Source of the DNA: Shewanella aestuarii
Lineage (GTDB): Bacteria > Pseudomonadota > Gammaproteobacteria > Enterobacterales > Shewanellaceae
Length of the DNA stretch: 64,000 bases
Assembly: GCF_014647215.1 (NCBI RefSeq)
Contig: NZ_BMOT01000008.1
Location: 1 to 64,000 of the forward strand
Reading direction: 5' to 3'
In this document: in pieces, positions 48,782 to 56,107 of the stretch
Numbering within the stretch: the first letter of the stretch is position 1
Layout of the letters: every line of letters begins with the position of its first letter
Made by a program: the position numbers and the translations under genes
Notes under the pieces: generated by a model
Database searches by the model: none
What the model was told of the DNA's origin: nothing
The model's input: the letters and a program-made list of their open reading frames with translations, nothing else

Positions 48782-48809
48782 AAAAAAACCTGCCACGGCA
48801 GGTTTTTTT
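48782..48809. terminator. Bidirectional terminator after rpoH
   Basis: CCTGCC/GGCAGG pairs within A- and T-tracts on both flanks (AAAAAAACCTGCC...GGCAGGTTTTTTT). It ends rpoH and could equally have ended yicC before the island was inserted. Confidence 0.9.
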
Positions 48810-48830
48810 GTATTTACTTTTGTTTGATTT

Positions 48831-48860
48831 AAACCTTATTCAACGTTTTGGATCTGCTTG
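48831..48860. repeat. Left attachment repeat (displaced yicC 3' end)
   Basis: On the minus strand the segment encodes KQIQNVE and a stop, the same C terminus as YicC (EQIQNVE). It matches 57482-57511 at 25 of 30 bases; the longest identical run is TGGATCTGCT at 48849-48858. The mismatches inside the coding part fall at third codon positions, so the two copies come from diverged but functional yicC genes. Confidence 0.85.
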
Positions 48861-48909
48861 TTGGTTAGTCATCATTTTTTCTTTTAAATAAGTATTTTAA
48901 TGATCTTTT

Positions 48910-49914
48910 TTATTCTTGACGTAATTTTGCCCACCAAATTGCCCACCATTTATCTTGAGCGAGTGGGGAGGGGGGCGTGGGTTCAATGTTTCCATTAACC
49001 CCATCGTAGACGTCTTTAGAAAACCATGATACCGACTCAATTTGATCTACTTTAACTACAAGACTCGCATCATAATCAAGTGGGATAGTGTATTCACTTT
49101 GTAGTAATACTTTTAGCGTGTCCTTATCTCGATAACCAGATATTGCGGGAACCAGAGAAATTTCTTGATTTGGTGCATTTGACTCGCTAGGTTCCCCAGG
49201 CTTGTTTACTATCCCTACGTATATTTTTCGACTTTTCATCGAAATAAGTATTGGTTTTCTTTTAATTAAAGATTCATAGAACATGTAATCTATAGGGCTA
49301 TCTTTTAGTATCTTTCCTAGCATATTCATTGCTACAACATCATTGTTATAGAATGATCTAGATATTTTACTCTTAAAAATAAAAAATAAGAGTTTTGCTA
49401 TAGAAATTGTATAAGCTAAAAATACAGTAAAGAAAGATAATGAAAGTAGCCATGATTGCTCAAGTGTTTTTTTACTAACTTTTTTTTCATTTTTTACTTC
49501 TGAGATTTTTTTTGCGATATAGCTAACTACTGAGGGATCAAAGTGTGAGCGGTTTTTCAATTGTACAGGATTTGGCTGTATAGTTAGTTTGTCTTTAGGA
49601 GCAACATTGGTTTTTATTGGTTCTACAGTATGGTTATCTACTGATTTGCTCCCGCTATCTACCGACTTTTTGTTATCCACTATGTCTGCTGATGCGATTG
49701 ATGTTCCGTTTTCGCTCAATGTCCATTCGAAAGATATATCTTTTAATAAGAAAGAACAAAGTGTAACAAAAAAGAAATATCGGAGACCAATTTTTGCGGA
49801 TTTCAAGTATAGCAATTGACCATCATAACGATGGAGTTTTAGTTTCTCATTTGGATTTATGGTAAGAACAATAAATCCACTTACAAGAATTGGGAGGATG
49901 AGTAAAGCAAACAT
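48910..49914 (-). CDS. Island-encoded membrane protein of unknown function
   Basis: The 334-residue protein has an N-terminal helix (about 2-18, LLILPILVSGFIVLTI), a likely second at about 47-62, and a strong helix at about 153-178 (LLSLSFFTVFLAYTISIAKLLFFIF). A serine- and lysine-rich segment sits between the second and third helix. The C-terminal 150 residues look like a small beta-rich cytoplasmic domain (KPILISMKSRKIYVGIVN, EISLVPAISGYRDKDTL). No family is recognised with certainty. The region is visibly A+T-rich. It lies 54 bp after the 68-residue gene on the same strand, near the left end of the island. Possibly part of a defence or stress module with the divergent protease. Confidence 0.7.
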   Translation of the reverse strand: MFALLILPILVSGFIVLTINPNEKLKLHRYDGQLLYLKSAKIGLRYFFFVTLCSFLLKDISFEWTLSENGTSIASADIVDNKKSVDSGSKSVDNHTVEPIKTNVAPKDKLTIQPNPVQLKNRSHFDPSVVSYIAKKISEVKNEKKVSKKTLEQSWLLSLSFFTVFLAYTISIAKLLFFIFKSKISRSFYNNDVVAMNMLGKILKDSPIDYMFYESLIKRKPILISMKSRKIYVGIVNKPGEPSESNAPNQEISLVPAISGYRDKDTLKVLLQSEYTIPLDYDASLVVKVDQIESVSWFSKDVYDGVNGNIEPTPPSPLAQDKWWAIWWAKLRQE

Positions 49915-49968
49915 GTGGTATCGTAATGTTGTTTATTTTCATTATGATACCACAATTTTATAGGATTT

Positions 49969-50175
49969 CTAGATACGTGCAGATTCGCGAGAATTAATTA
50001 TCTTTTTAGCTTGAAGCTTCAGAGCTTGGAACTCTGTTGAGGACGCGATTACTCTACCATCCACAACAATTGTGCCTCTACCTACAACCTCTGCACCAGT
50101 AATATTAGAATCTGCTAACGCTTGACCAAGTTTTTGTTCTTCAGAGTTAAGCAAGAACTTAAAGAGTTTAATCAT
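49969..50175 (-). CDS. Small island protein (68 residues), unknown
   Basis: It starts at ATG 50175 with GGAGTAAC upstream. The N-terminal half is helical (MIKLFKFLLNSEEQKLGQAL) and is followed by a short beta-like segment GAEVVGRGTIVVDGRVIASS and a basic helix. No domain is recognised. It is probably co-transcribed with the membrane protein that follows 54 bp downstream and is divergent from the protease gene. Confidence 0.55.
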   Translation of the reverse strand: MIKLFKFLLNSEEQKLGQALADSNITGAEVVGRGTIVVDGRVIASSTEFQALKLQAKKIINSRESARI

Positions 50176-50473
50176 ATTTGTTACTCCATACTGAGAAAGT
50201 TTGAAATTTTAACAGTAGATTTTTAAAGCTTCCTTGACAGTATAGTATCTATACATTGGTTTGACGTAACTGTACACACTTTTGATGTGACAAAATAACA
50301 TTCATTCTTTAGAAGCGGTTGCTTAAACGTCAGCTATATACAACTTAATTGGGGCCATAATTCTACAGATTTACTGTGAAGAAGCAAGGTGTTCTTACTT
50401 TTCCTTCGCATTTCTTTTTGATTTGCAATTGTGATAATATTAATGATATTCAATAAATTAGGGTGATACTTTG
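50176..50473. promoter_or_regulatory. Divergent promoter region with a small operator-like palindrome
   Basis: These 298 bp separate two divergent cargo units and hold no ORF. GTATAG-TAT-CTATAC at 50240-50254 is a perfect 6-bp inverted repeat next to a TTGACA hexamer at 50234-50239; on the minus strand it contains TATACT, a good -10 hexamer. This could be a repressor site over a promoter for the 68-residue gene. Inference only. Confidence 0.4.
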
Positions 50474-51616
50474 ATGGCGAAGCAGAGTTTTAGTAAACAT
50501 ATTATTTCGGATACCTCGTTAAATGTAGAGGATACAGTTTCACAAGCTGCTGGACCTTCTGAAATTATTGCGTCACCTAAAATTGAGGGTGAAACCAAGG
50601 CTAAGGGTGAAACCAAGGCTAAGGGTGAAACCAAGGCTAAGGGTGAAACCAAGGCTAAGGGTGAAACCAAGGCTAAGGGTGAAACCAAGGCTAAGGGTGA
50701 AACCAAGGCTAAGGGTGAAGCCAAGGCTGTATTAGATGCTGATGATGACGAAGCCAGCTTAGAGTTGGATGTTATTAATTATTTAGGACCTATTTCCCAT
50801 AATGGCTATTTAAAGCTAACTAAAATAATCGAATCGAAAATTGAGAGAGATAGTAAAGCTAATAGATTGATTCTCGTTTTAGCGACCTCAGGTGGTGAGC
50901 CTGATGCAGCGTATAGAATTGGAAGTGCATTAAATTATTATTATGATGAAGTTGAAATATTGATACCTGACCGTTGTAAAAGTGCTGGTACGTTAATAGC
51001 AATTGCTGCGCATGAACTGATCATTGCGGATTTAGGTGAGTTAGGTCCACTTGATATTCAATTGAGAAAATCTGATGAAATGGGGGAGCAATCTTCGACT
51101 CTTAATATTTTTAAAACGCTAGAAGAATTACAGAAGTCTACTCTTGAGTCATTTCGTCATTTTGTGACCGATATTCGATATGGGACAGGGGTAAGTACAA
51201 AGCTTGCAGCTGATATTGCATCAAACTTAACCAAATCACTTATCAGTCCAATAGCTGCACAGATTGATCCTATGAAACTTGGTGAACACAATCGAGCCTT
51301 ACAAATTGCAAAAGATTACGCGACTCGTCTAAATGATTTATCTGACAACTTGAGATCTATTGACTCTTTAGAGCAACTTATTTCTGGTTATCCTTGCCAT
51401 AGCTTCGTGATTGATAGAAAGGAAGCTAAGGTGTTGTTTAATCGTGTTAGGGGTACTCAAAATGAACAGGAAGAGTTGCTTTACCGCTTTGCTAGAATGT
51501 ACATGTCAAAAGTAAGCCAGAGAGAAATGTACAGAAATAATGAAGCTGATGTTCAGGATTTTAAACTGATAGTTGATTTAGTAACATCATCATTAGATGC
51601 GGTGGAAGCATCGTAG
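50474..51616 (+). CDS. SDH-family Clp-fold serine protease with N-terminal ETKAKG repeats
   Basis: The 380-residue protein's catalytic domain, at about 95-270, has the ClpP/SppA crotonase-like fold of the SDH (Ser-Asp-His) protease family: LVLATSGGEPDAAYRIGSAL, then the probable nucleophile S170 in CKSAGTLIAIAAHELIIAD, and LGELGPLDIQL. There is no signal peptide or membrane segment, so it is cytoplasmic. Residues 40-81 are seven exact ETKAKG repeats followed by a degenerate eighth, forming a charged linker. The C-terminal 110 residues are of unknown type. ATG 50474 is chosen over a TTG one codon earlier. It is divergent from the membrane-protein pair and probably works with them. Confidence 0.8.
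   Translation: MAKQSFSKHIISDTSLNVEDTVSQAAGPSEIIASPKIEGETKAKGETKAKGETKAKGETKAKGETKAKGETKAKGETKAKGEAKAVLDADDDEASLELDVINYLGPISHNGYLKLTKIIESKIERDSKANRLILVLATSGGEPDAAYRIGSALNYYYDEVEILIPDRCKSAGTLIAIAAHELIIADLGELGPLDIQLRKSDEMGEQSSTLNIFKTLEELQKSTLESFRHFVTDIRYGTGVSTKLAADIASNLTKSLISPIAAQIDPMKLGEHNRALQIAKDYATRLNDLSDNLRSIDSLEQLISGYPCHSFVIDRKEAKVLFNRVRGTQNEQEELLYRFARMYMSKVSQREMYRNNEADVQDFKLIVDLVTSSLDAVEAS
50591..50731 (+). repeat. Tandem 18-bp repeats in the protease gene
   Basis: Seven exact copies of GAAACCAAGGCTAAGGGT (50591-50716) and one diverged partial copy (to 50731) encode ETKAKG units. Units are a multiple of three bases. The perfect identity suggests recent slippage or recombination and likely length variation between strains. 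Confidence 0.95.
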
Positions 51617-52057
51617 TTCTGTGCCATAAAAAAGATCTTATTTCTCGCACATAAAAATTGAACTAAGAGGGCGGTACTGTGCTTACAAGGCTGTAGGTAT
51701 TTGACTACCCCCTCCATTTTGTAGAGGTAAATTCGAGGTGGCTAAAAAGGCTGTACTCCTTATAAACACTGAATGGTAGGCTGTCCTTTGTTCGTCGGAA
51801 TGGAAGGGCGCATATGCCATGTTGTGAGACAAAACCATGATGATCATCTTCATTGGCCTGGTGTTATTCATTGTTATAATCAGCCGGTAAAAGTTGTTTT
51901 TAGCCTTGTTTAGACCAAGAATTGAGTTAAACAAGGCTAGAGTTAGCTAACTAATAAGTTGTTTTAAGTGTTTTGGCGAACGTTATTGTACTTAATCTTT
52001 GCATTTGTGACGTGTCACAAACACCCTAGCTGTCTCCAAGTTTTTTGTAGTCATAAT
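51617..52057. other. Gene-poor stretch in the island
   Basis: No convincing gene is visible in 441 bp. Fragments of open frame occur on the plus strand: a 46-codon frame from ATG 51773 to 51913, a GTG-started 13-codon frame at about 51739 (MAKKAVLLINTEW) and a 17-codon hydrophobic frame at 51837-51890. They are in different phases and may be debris of a decayed gene or insertion sequence. A perfect 12-bp inverted repeat closes the stretch (51901-51939). Confidence 0.4.
51901..51939. terminator. Strong hairpin with 12-bp perfect arms
   Basis: TAGCCTTGTTTA (51901-51912) pairs with TAAACAAGGCTA (51928-51939) around a 15-base loop, preceded by TTTT. There is no clear T-tract after it on the plus strand, but reading on the minus strand the stem is followed by AAAAC, so it is not a classical terminator either way. 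It may be a structural relic of a mobile element. Confidence 0.4.
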
Positions 52058-52729
52058 TTACACAGACACAGTTTCGTTTATTTGAAATACAATTTTATGT
52101 TCAAATTGCTCGTAGCCTTCGCTGTGCCCCTGGATGCTGATGACTCTTGAACCGTTTTTGAGATACTTTCTGACATCCAATTCAGGCCAGTGCAGTTTTT
52201 CGATTAAATTTTTAAAGCGGCGACCTTCAACCAGCATTTCCTTGGTTCTCTGCTCGCGAATGATTGAAAAATCAGTATCAAATTTCGGCTTACATGATAC
52301 CCAAATGAACAAGTCGATATCACTCACTAGGTCAGCCTCCGTTAGATAACTTCCGAACAAAGCCACTTTGGTTACTTGATACAGATATGAGTCATTGAAA
52401 TTGATTTCATGGACTCGTTGTAGAAACGCCTGATAGTGCTTGTCGGCTGTTGCTCGCTTAACTTTCTTGGCGGCACTGGCTTGGGCTAACGTGGCGGCTT
52501 TCATGGTGAGTTGCCAGCGGGTTTTATTGCCACCATCAATTAATTTTTCAAAGTATCCCTCAGACTCAAACGCTTCTATACGGGTTTTAGCGATCTCCTG
52601 GCTTATCTTAAATCGATTGGCAAAGCATCGAATAGAGAAACCATTGGTTTCAAAGGGGATACTGCTGACAAGCTTTCGCGCGTTCATTGCTGGCAATCCT
52701 GCTATGGTTGTTTTCGAGTCTATATTCAA
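52058..52729 (-). CDS. Nucleotidyltransferase-domain protein with N-terminal winged helix
   Basis: The 223-residue protein has an N-terminal winged-helix-like part (about 20-80, NGFSIRCFANRFKISQEIAKTRIEAFESEGYFEKL). A minimal nucleotidyltransferase domain follows, with the pol-beta motif GS at 126-127 and the paired aspartates D137 and D139 in SDIDLFI, the metal ligands. The C terminus (WPELDVRKYL) may provide the third aspartate. Proteins of this type act as AMP- or CMP-transferring toxins or antitoxins in islands, but no HEPN partner is adjacent. It lies between the protease and the second recombinase. Confidence 0.75.
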   Translation of the reverse strand: MNIDSKTTIAGLPAMNARKLVSSIPFETNGFSIRCFANRFKISQEIAKTRIEAFESEGYFEKLIDGGNKTRWQLTMKAATLAQASAAKKVKRATADKHYQAFLQRVHEINFNDSYLYQVTKVALFGSYLTEADLVSDIDLFIWVSCKPKFDTDFSIIREQRTKEMLVEGRRFKNLIEKLHWPELDVRKYLKNGSRVISIQGHSEGYEQFEHKIVFQINETVSV

Positions 52730-52762
52730 AATCTTCTCCTACTCTGTTGATGTTTGTATAAG

Positions 52763-53053
52763 TTAATTACGGCACCGTGGTTTATCGCTGTTCGTCGCAG
52801 CTAAAATACGGCAAACGGCAGCCTGTAGCCCAGTAAATACAAGGCTTTTTCCAGTGACCTGGTAACATTGCTGCTGTTGCATAGGGGCCTCAATAATTTT
52901 CCAGATACCGCGGGCCTCGTACCCGTGGTTAAAGTTGAAACCCCCAGGGTCCCCCGATGTTTTTAAATGACTGAGCAATTCTTGTAATAGATTGATATAA
53001 AAGCTTTTTAATCGGTGATTTACTTGATAACGGTTGCTTAAAATACTTATCAA
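52763..53053 (-). CDS. Doubtful hypothetical ORF
   Basis: The open frame of 96 codons lies 33 bp upstream of the nucleotidyltransferase on the same strand. The start region reads MISILSNRYQVNHRLKSFY. Composition is unremarkable, no domain or membrane segment is seen, and no convincing ribosome site precedes the ATG. It may be real (a partner for the nucleotidyltransferase) or chance. If not coding, the 393 bp from 52730 to 53122 hold only upstream sequence for the nucleotidyltransferase. Confidence 0.25.
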   Translation of the reverse strand: MISILSNRYQVNHRLKSFYINLLQELLSHLKTSGDPGGFNFNHGYEARGIWKIIEAPMQQQQCYQVTGKSLVFTGLQAAVCRILAATNSDKPRCRN

Positions 53054-53122
53054 TCATAGTATTTATGAATCTTTAAAAATCAGTGTGTTAGCTTTCATTT
53101 GGGACGCAACTTATAAACTGTC

Positions 53123-53752
53123 TCAATTGTTCTTTTGATCTAAGATCCCCTCACCAAATAGCGCTATATCTCCTGCTACAAAGGTATCGACTAAGTCTTG
53201 TTCGTTATTGTCCAGATAGTTGATGGTTGTTTCTGGCTTACTGTGGTTAAGTAATTGCTGTAATTCTTCTAAAGTCACACCTGCTTGCTGTCGTAATCGT
53301 GAGCCTGACTTACGCAAAGAGTGAGTACCGAGATTAACGCCCCCTAAGCGGCCACAGGTACGCCGCCACTTGATGACATCGGGTTCTACTTGTGACATCC
53401 AACGCCAAGCTGTCTTACGACTTAATGGTTTTCTCGAACCTCCATGACGGCTTTCAAACAGATATATGTTGTTTGGGAATGTCAGTCTCATTTTATTAAG
53501 TAATTTAATGGCATGAGGGGTTAAGGTGATCACTTTATTTTTTTGAGTCTTGGTCTCGATAATGGTGAATTCACCAGTATTAAAAGACTCATCAACTTGA
53601 GCGGTTGTAATTGCGAGTAAATCGCTGATCCTTAATGCCCATAGTGCGGTTAACTCTGCCAGCCAGCGGGCTTTAAGTCCGTGATTTCGTTCCAACGCAT
53701 CAAGAATTACGCCAAATTCGTCACGATCCCTAGCTGAATGCACTCTTGACAT
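53123..53752 (-). CDS. Tyrosine recombinase consisting of the catalytic domain only
   Basis: The 209-residue site-specific recombinase has a complete catalytic set: R41 (ALRISDLL), a lysine in the beta-hairpin IETKTQKNKVI, H144 and R147 (GTHSLRKS), H170 (LLNHSKPE) and the nucleophile Y179 (INYLD). It lacks the N-terminal arm or core-binding domain, so it is a minimal form of the kind found on plasmids and in transposon-associated resolvases. The gene starts 7 bp after the 68-residue gene upstream. A perfect 25-bp palindrome about 160 bp before that gene could be its target. Confidence 0.9.
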   Translation of the reverse strand: MSRVHSARDRDEFGVILDALERNHGLKARWLAELTALWALRISDLLAITTAQVDESFNTGEFTIIETKTQKNKVITLTPHAIKLLNKMRLTFPNNIYLFESRHGGSRKPLSRKTAWRWMSQVEPDVIKWRRTCGRLGGVNLGTHSLRKSGSRLRQQAGVTLEELQQLLNHSKPETTINYLDNNEQDLVDTFVAGDIALFGEGILDQKNN

Positions 53753-53759
53753 GATTAGC

Positions 53760-53966
53760 CTACTTATTTGATTTAAGGGTGGTATTTAAGGTGGCAAGGC
53801 TGTTTTGAATATCATTGGTCATATCGGTTAGGGTGTTGAAAAAATGCCCAATATCCTCTGAGTTTAATTCTTCAATATGACTCCCTTGGGCAAGAATGGT
53901 TAAGGCTTTAATCTGTGAGGTTTTGGTTTCGATTTGTTCTAGCGCAGTAAATGTTTTAGCAGACAT
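53760..53966 (-). CDS. Small helical protein upstream of the recombinase
   Basis: The 68-residue protein, MSAKTFTALEQIETKTSQIKA onward, is almost entirely helical and amphipathic, likely a short coiled coil. It lies 7 bp before the recombinase gene on the same strand and shares its promoter. No family is recognised; it may be an accessory or regulatory partner of the recombinase. Confidence 0.55.
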   Translation of the reverse strand: MSAKTFTALEQIETKTSQIKALTILAQGSHIEELNSEDIGHFFNTLTDMTNDIQNSLATLNTTLKSNK

Positions 53967-54127
53967 TCCTATAATTCCTCGGACATAAAGTGAGTTAATT
54001 TTTTGTTTGGGTATGGCTTATATAAAGCACACCAGATTTTGGGACAAACCCTTGAACATTATAAATTGTGATTATTTCTTTCAAGTTATTGATTAATAGT
54101 GTTAATTATTGGGTTTTTATGGGTTTT

Positions 54128-54152
54128 GCAAACACCAGTAATTGGTGTTTGC
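54128..54152. repeat. Perfect 25-bp palindrome with further half-sites nearby
   Basis: GCAAACACCA-GTAAT-TGGTGTTTGC has 10-bp arms and a 5-bp spacer. TGGTGTTTG recurs at 54201-54209, with an opposing ACACCAGTTA at 54176-54185. On the minus strand the palindrome is not followed by a T-tract, so it is not a terminator. Arms and spacer resemble a tyrosine recombinase core site; a repressor operator or iterons are alternatives. Confidence 0.55.
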
Positions 54153-54195
54153 TGTTTATCAATTAAAGATGGTTTACACCAGTTATTGGGACTAA

Positions 54196-54654
54196 CTAGC
54201 TGGTGTTTGCACCAATTTTTAGTACAGGTGATTTTGAAATCTTATGGCCGTTAATCTTATTCCAGTCATTCCGAATCGGGCTTAATGTCGGTTTTGTTGT
54301 CATCTGTCCTTGTCCACGATATTCATCTACCGACTCCCAGGTTATCGCGTATAGCACTGGTGGTAATCCGCCTTTTCTCGATGTTGAGCCTGTGCCCGTG
54401 ACTTCGATTAATCTATGTTTAATGAGCGCCTTTAGGGCACTTCTCATTGTGTCTTGGCCGCCGAAGTAGGGTTTCATTTGGTCCCAAGTACAGGTTAGAT
54501 TGCCGTTGTTATAGCCATTCCACTGCCTAACGATTAGGGTCAGCAATTTGATGGCACTGCCATTAAGGTCAGCGTAGCTAGTCGAATCCAATACACAGTG
54601 CGGGATACTGATATAGCGTTTATGTGCACTGCGACTTTGCCGTCTTTTTGCCAT
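54196..54654 (-). CDS. Putative winged-helix (replication initiator-like) protein
   Basis: The 152-residue basic protein starts MAKRRQSRSAHKRYISIPHCVLDS and then has a helix-turn-helix-like part: LNGSAIKLLTLIVRQWNGYNNGNLTCTWDQMKPYFGGQDTMRSALKALIKHRLIEVTGTG. This resembles the N-terminal winged helix of plasmid or phage replication initiators. It is short and lacks a catalytic domain. It probably acts in island regulation or maintenance. Its stop lies inside the half-site cluster at 54176-54209. Confidence 0.6.
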   Translation of the reverse strand: MAKRRQSRSAHKRYISIPHCVLDSTSYADLNGSAIKLLTLIVRQWNGYNNGNLTCTWDQMKPYFGGQDTMRSALKALIKHRLIEVTGTGSTSRKGGLPPVLYAITWESVDEYRGQGQMTTKPTLSPIRNDWNKINGHKISKSPVLKIGANTS

Positions 54655-54712
54655 GCCTTATCCATGTAGCCTCGTTTAAGTGAAAATAGAGATTTGTCTG
54701 TGTTTCTGTTGT

Positions 54713-54985
54713 TTAACATGGGGTTTCTAGTCTCTGTTGGTGACAGTTAAACCATGAATTAACGATCTCGAACTTATCGCCGTAGTCCATGATGGTTTTA
54801 AAGTCTTGAATGTTGTCGACTCTAGCCGCACCAAAATAGGTTTGAACTTCGTTACCTTCTTGACAGCGTAAAATAGTGAAGTGCAAAGGTTCCTGGTTGC
54901 GATAAGCGAGGATGATGCCGCGCCTTTGATATACATGTGCATCACTAAGCGGCAGTGTTAGCCCATTGTGAAAGAGAGTATTCAT
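54713..54985 (-). CDS. Hypothetical island protein (90 residues)
   Basis: It starts at ATG 54985, overlapping the stop of the AlpA-like gene by four bases (ATGA), so it is translationally coupled to it. The sequence has beta-rich character (YQRRGIILAYRNQEPLHFTILRCQEGNEVQTYFGAARVDNIQDFKTIMDYGDKFEIVNSWFNCHQ). No domain recognised. It belongs to the regulator-replication block of the island. Confidence 0.6.
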   Translation of the reverse strand: MNTLFHNGLTLPLSDAHVYQRRGIILAYRNQEPLHFTILRCQEGNEVQTYFGAARVDNIQDFKTIMDYGDKFEIVNSWFNCHQQRLETPC

Positions 54986-55290
54986 TTCTGTGCTCCTAAC
55001 TGGGCTTTGCTAGTCGCACGGGGACCTGATACTGCTTGAGTGAGTGTGGGGTGATAGATAAACCACAGTAAATCTGAGAGTAGCCAGGCGACTGAGTTCA
55101 CGCCAAGCTTGGTTCTGATAGGGTGCAGCCCTAAGCGTTCTAGCTCCCAGGTTCTGGACCGAGACAGGGTGGTGATTTGCTTACGTTCATTCTCACGGAC
55201 TAAACGATCTGATTCGCCAGCGACTTTAAGCAGTTCCTGGCGTTGTTCAGGGGTAGGGCGGGTGTATTGGATGGTCATTATATGCCTCAA
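54982..55290 (-). CDS. AlpA-family (excisionase-like) regulator
   Basis: The 102-residue protein has the AlpA pattern of a MerR-like winged helix: LVRENERKQITTLSRSRTWELERLGLHPIRTKLGVNSVAWLLSDLLWFIY. Here the first helix-turn-helix pair reads TLSRSRTWELERLG and the wing RTKLGVNSVAW. AlpA proteins activate excision or the integrase gene of cryptic prophages and islands, so this is a likely recombination directionality or regulatory factor for the island. ATG 55290 or the internal ATG at 55278 could be the start; both keep the domain. Confidence 0.78.
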   Translation of the reverse strand: MRHIMTIQYTRPTPEQRQELLKVAGESDRLVRENERKQITTLSRSRTWELERLGLHPIRTKLGVNSVAWLLSDLLWFIYHPTLTQAVSGPRATSKAQLGAQK

Positions 55291-55375
55291 CGTGTGTTGG
55301 TAAGTTCAGGCATATACTAGGGAGAATATTAGAATAAAAACGCTCATCTTCTTACCTAAGAAGATGAGATGAAAA

Positions 55376-56107
55376 TTAGATTCTATGGGTTTTTATATCC
55401 ACCTCTAGTTGTTTCAAATAGCTAATGCTCAGGATTTGTTGAGCATTTCTCTGAACTTTGTTTTGGATTTCTGTTGCAGTAAAGACAGGGGTTTTATCAG
55501 CATTGACGATAGCCTCTGCAAACACTCTAGGTGGAATTTTTAAGTTATTGGTTTTGGCCCAAAGATTTAGGTCTATATACTCAAACACATGGTTTTGAAA
55601 AATAGCATCGAATTTTTCTACACTCCTGAACTCGCGTTTAGGCTCAGGGATATTTGATTCTTTTCTGAGTTTGTCTAATAGAACTGTGAACTCATCAATA
55701 ATTTCACTATTAGTTGCCAGTTTTAGATTCAGGCTTACAAAACCATCCCCAAATAGCTTGCACATCCCAATTTCATGGACATATCTATTTTCAGAGTCAT
55801 CACTGTCCCTCATGACTTCTCCTGCTAATATCTTAAGAACAGGGGATGATATTAATTTTACATTCAGTCCCAGAGCGTTGTATGCGTCATCTGGAGGAAT
55901 GTCTGAATCGTTTATAAACCGCTTATTAAATAGTAAAGATAGCTCTTTACACTCCTTGCCTTGTTCAATGTCTTCGTAAGCATGATGACGTAACCAAAGT
56001 TCACTCAGAATTACTTCATAACTTGCACGCTTCAAATGTATATATCGTTCAGGTGTATACCAGGTTGGTAATTGTGCAATGCTTGATATGATTTCCATCT
56101 TCATCAT
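55376..56107 (-). CDS. Integrase-coupled hypothetical protein
   Basis: The 243-residue protein starts at the ATG overlapping the integrase stop (ATGA), so its translation is coupled to the integrase. It is mostly helical, with a central segment IPEPKREFRSVEKFDAIFQNHVFEYIDLNLWAKTNNLKIPPRVFAEAIVNAD. It resembles the DUF6387-type proteins that follow P4-like integrases in many islands, but that assignment is from memory and not certain. No catalytic motif is seen. It may be an integration accessory factor or island-encoded control gene. Confidence 0.65.
   Translation of the reverse strand: MMKMEIISSIAQLPTWYTPERYIHLKRASYEVILSELWLRHHAYEDIEQGKECKELSLLFNKRFINDSDIPPDDAYNALGLNVKLISSPVLKILAGEVMRDSDDSENRYVHEIGMCKLFGDGFVSLNLKLATNSEIIDEFTVLLDKLRKESNIPEPKREFRSVEKFDAIFQNHVFEYIDLNLWAKTNNLKIPPRVFAEAIVNADKTPVFTATEIQNKVQRNAQQILSISYLKQLEVDIKTHRI

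Noticed and set aside
50458..50724. Minus-strand ORF with LALVSP repeats
   Set aside because: Antisense of the 18-bp repeats in the protease gene, with no independent start signal.
51683..51934. Minus-strand 83-codon ORF
   Set aside because: It has no ribosome site or recognisable character, overlaps plus-strand fragments and the hairpin, and is better seen as chance.
51901..51960. Integron attC site
   Set aside because: The hairpin arms and nearby GTTAGCTAAC gave a fleeting resemblance, but the core site order and imperfect pairing of attC are absent and there is no integron integrase or cassette array.
54128..54152. Rho-independent terminator for the winged-helix gene
   Set aside because: The palindrome is not followed by a T-tract on the relevant strand.
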